Source: Thermohalobaculum sp039180675
GTDB taxonomy: Bacteria; Pseudomonadota; Alphaproteobacteria; Rhodobacterales; Rhodobacteraceae
Reading direction: 5' to 3'
Length of the DNA stretch: 64,000 nucleotides
Assembly (NCBI GenBank): GCA_039180675.1
Contig: JBCDDC010000013.1
Span: 57,605 to 121,604 of the forward strand
The notes beneath the pieces are model-generated. The model was not told the DNA's origin, ran no database searches, and was given only the letters and a program-made list of their open reading frames with translations. A program made the position numbers and the translations under genes. Positions 62,310-64,000 of this stretch are shown here, piece after piece; the first letter of the stretch is position 1; every line of letters starts with the position of its first letter.

Positions 62310-62489
62310 CTAGTCTCTCTCGGCTGCTGCAAGCATAAGCGGCTCAGGGTGGCCGCTGGACTCGCGCGGCCGGACGCCCGTATTGGCATCCTTCATTCTG
62401 GATGGGGAGATGGCGTATTGCAGTGCAAAAGTCAATCCTCAGAGGTTTGAGTGCTGATTGAGGGGTTGAAGGATCTATTTATTTCGACT

Positions 62490-62499
62490 ATTCTAGAAT
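62490..62499 (+). promoter_or_regulatory. Candidate ArsR operator just before the arsR start
   Basis: ATTCTAGAAT is a perfect 10-bp palindrome ending 1 nt before the arsR ATG at 62501, inside an AT-rich stretch (TATTTATTTCGAC upstream, TATGGAATC downstream). ArsR repressors bind such AT-rich palindromes near the promoter. I see no Shine-Dalgarno sequence between it and the ATG, so the start or the mode of initiation is unusual. Confidence 0.4.
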
Positions 62500-62500
62500 T

Positions 62501-62857
62501 ATGGAATCAAAAACACTCAAGATGCAAGATGGGCCAATCGGACCCGACGATGCGGCCGAGATGTTCGCAGCCCTCGGCGCGCCGGTTCGCCTATCCATAC
62601 TCCGCGCGCTGGTGCGCGCCGGACAACCGGGGATGACCGTCGGCGCGTTGCAGGAGCGGCTGGCGATGCCGGCCTCGACGCTCAGCCACCATCTTCGGGC
62701 GCTCGTGCAGGCCGACGTGATCACGCAAGAGCGGGAGGGCAGGAGCCTGATCTGCCGGGCCGCGTTCCCAAACCTTGAGGGCCTGGCGGCGTTCCTTCTG
62801 ACCGAATGCTGCGCTGATCAGGGCGAGACGCGGAAGGTCGACCGCGATGCATCGTGA
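62501..62857 (+). CDS. arsR: ArsR/SmtB family metalloid-responsive repressor with C-terminal Cys pair
   Basis: Repressor of 118 residues with a winged helix-turn-helix (GALQERLAMPASTLSHHLRALVQAD; recognition helix ASTLSHHLRAL). It lacks the classical ELCVCDL metal site but has Cys103-Cys104 in LLTECCADQ and one more cysteine (Cys85). A C-terminal Cys pair is known in ArsR proteins that sense arsenite or methylarsenite. Gene pairing with an ArsP-like permease 48 nt downstream fits an organoarsenical or arsenite response, but the inducer is inferred. The ATG lies immediately after a palindrome with no ribosome binding site. An in-frame ATG at 62522 is the alternative. Confidence 0.82.
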   Translation: MESKTLKMQDGPIGPDDAAEMFAALGAPVRLSILRALVRAGQPGMTVGALQERLAMPASTLSHHLRALVQADVITQEREGRSLICRAAFPNLEGLAAFLLTECCADQGETRKVDRDAS

Positions 62858-62905
62858 CCTCTCAGCCACTTCACTCACAGCGCCTGCCAGGATGAGGAGG
62901 GCGGA

Positions 62906-63940
62906 ATGACGGAATTCGTTCTGAAACGTGCCGGACTGCTTTGGGGCCGGATGCGCGGGATCGAAACGGTCTGGGTTCTGGTCGCGATGATCCCACTTTT
63001 GATCATGGCGCTCGATCCGCTGCAGGCGGAGAGCGTTCTGCGCTTCTCGGTCTCGGCCTTTTTCGGGACCCTACCTTACATCACGATCGCGGTGCTCCTG
63101 ATCGGGCTCCTCAAGGCGACCGGTGCGGAGGGAACGCTGGCTGAGGCCTTCAAGGGCAAGGAAAGCCGGATGATTTTTCTCGCCGCCATCCTCGGCGGGC
63201 TGGCACCTTTCTGCTCCTGCGAGGTCATCCCCTTTGTCGCGGCGCTTCTCGCGGCTGGAACGCCGTTGTCGGCCGTCATGGCCTTCTGGCTCGCCTCGCC
63301 GATCATGGACCCGCCGCAGTTCATGATCACGCTCGGCGCGCTGGGGATCGAGTTCGCGTTCATGAAAGTGGCGTTCGCCGTGATGCTGGGCCTGATGGGC
63401 GGTTTCGCGACGCAGGCGGTCGTCTCCGGCGGGCTGTTCGCGAACCCGCTGCGCACGCAGAAGAGCTGTGGGTCCTGCTGCGGCATCGGCCAATTCAACA
63501 AGCCGGTCTGGAAGTTCTGGCCGCATCCCGAGCGGCGGGAAGCCTTCAAAGAGGCGGCGCTGCACAATGCGCTGTTCCTGACCAAGTGGCTCTCGCTGGC
63601 TTATCTGCTGGAGAGTCTGATGGTGCATTACGTGCCCGCCGATTTTATCGCGGGGATCGTAGGCGGCCCCGGCATCCTGCCGATCATCACGGGCGCCATC
63701 GTCGGCGCGCCTGCCTATCTCAATGGCTATGCGGCGCCGGCCCTGGTCTCTGGCCTGATGGAGCAGGGGATGAGCGCGGGTGCTGCGATGGCCTTCATGA
63801 TCGGCGGCTCGGTGACTTCGATCCCGGCGATGGCTGCAGTCTTCGCTTTGGTCAAGCGGCCGGTCTTCGGGATGTATCTGGCACTGGGGATCGGAGGTGC
63901 CATCGTCTCTGGCCTGATTTTCAGCCTGGTGATGGCCTAA
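62906..63940 (+). CDS. COG0701 (ArsP-like) permease
   Basis: Inner-membrane permease of 344 residues with about eight helices. The family motif is CSC (Cys103 and Cys105) in APFCSCEVIPFVAALLAAGTP, and a second cluster KSCGSCC (188, 191 and 192) lies in the central cytoplasmic loop. In ArsP the paired cysteines bind trivalent organoarsenicals for export. Other COG0701 members are uncharacterised, so export of another thiol-reactive compound is possible. AGGAGGGCGGA precedes ATG 62906. It is probably cotranscribed with arsR. Confidence 0.85.
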   Translation: MTEFVLKRAGLLWGRMRGIETVWVLVAMIPLLIMALDPLQAESVLRFSVSAFFGTLPYITIAVLLIGLLKATGAEGTLAEAFKGKESRMIFLAAILGGLAPFCSCEVIPFVAALLAAGTPLSAVMAFWLASPIMDPPQFMITLGALGIEFAFMKVAFAVMLGLMGGFATQAVVSGGLFANPLRTQKSCGSCCGIGQFNKPVWKFWPHPERREAFKEAALHNALFLTKWLSLAYLLESLMVHYVPADFIAGIVGGPGILPIITGAIVGAPAYLNGYAAPALVSGLMEQGMSAGAAMAFMIGGSVTSIPAMAAVFALVKRPVFGMYLALGIGGAIVSGLIFSLVMA

Positions 63941-64000
63941 CGGCCCGCGCGGCGCTTCGCGGAGCTCGAGCCCACCCGCCCACCCCTCGCGCTCCGCTCA

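Overview
The window looks like ordinary chromosomal DNA of an alphaproteobacterium of the Rhodobacteraceae/Roseobacter type. The support is high GC, a 14-gene NADH:quinone oxidoreductase (nuo) operon interrupted by several non-nuo genes, a pyrB/pyrX-plsY-dprA-topA-rnr cluster, a VPLPA-CTERM exosortase substrate, and nuoN followed by birA-coaX-RNase J. I see no insertion sequence, prophage, CRISPR array or rRNA. The only RNA gene is a tRNA-Asp immediately upstream of nuoA.

Layout. 0-10.9 kb: a YeeE/YedE sulfur-compound transporter with a DUF302 exported protein, a two-gene RND efflux pump, a convergent IlvD/Edd-type sugar-acid dehydratase, then 5-formyl-THF cyclo-ligase, a mandelate-racemase-like enzyme with every catalytic residue conserved, and an EamA transporter. 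10.9-21.0 kb (minus strand): pyrB, a membrane gene with a PH-like domain, a catalytically dead dihydroorotase homologue (pyrX type), plsY, dprA, topA, a DUF4149 membrane protein and RNase R, close enough to be one or two long transcripts. 21.1-38.6 kb: a mixed metabolic region with a small membrane protein, glutathione transferase, M3 oligopeptidase, phosphate acyltransferase, GNAT, omega-aminotransferase, CTERM protein, alpha/beta hydrolase, MocR regulator, queuosine-precursor transporter, ArfB, class V aminotransferase, a PTP-like phosphatase, sulfotransferase-like protein, SerRS and a pentapeptide-repeat membrane protein. 38.7-57.7 kb: tRNA-Asp and nuoA to nuoN, with ten intercalated genes (an NTF2-like protein, several exported Cys-containing proteins, two lipoproteins, an FkbM methyltransferase, a DUF3291 protein and a 51-residue membrane protein). 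57.7-64 kb: birA, coaX, RNase J, a convergent DEAD-box helicase, then an ArsR regulator with a COG0701 (ArsP-like) permease.

How the parts work together. The nuo operon encodes the proton-pumping complex I. Its genes overlap or nearly touch, so the accessory genes are very probably co-translated with it. The pyr-plsY-dprA-topA-rnr strand combines pyrimidine synthesis, phospholipid synthesis, DNA uptake processing, supercoiling and RNA decay. ArfB, SerRS, RNase R, RNase J and the DEAD-box helicase serve translation and RNA turnover.

Most unusual signals: a roughly 103-nt element at 32195-32297 that can fold into a three-leaf clover on a 26-bp stem; a perfect 23-bp inverted repeat inside the pentapeptide gene; an AT-richer membrane gene stitched by ATGA overlaps between pyrB and pyrX; the exported accessory genes in nuo; and an ArsR with a C-terminal Cys-Cys pair next to an ArsP-like permease.
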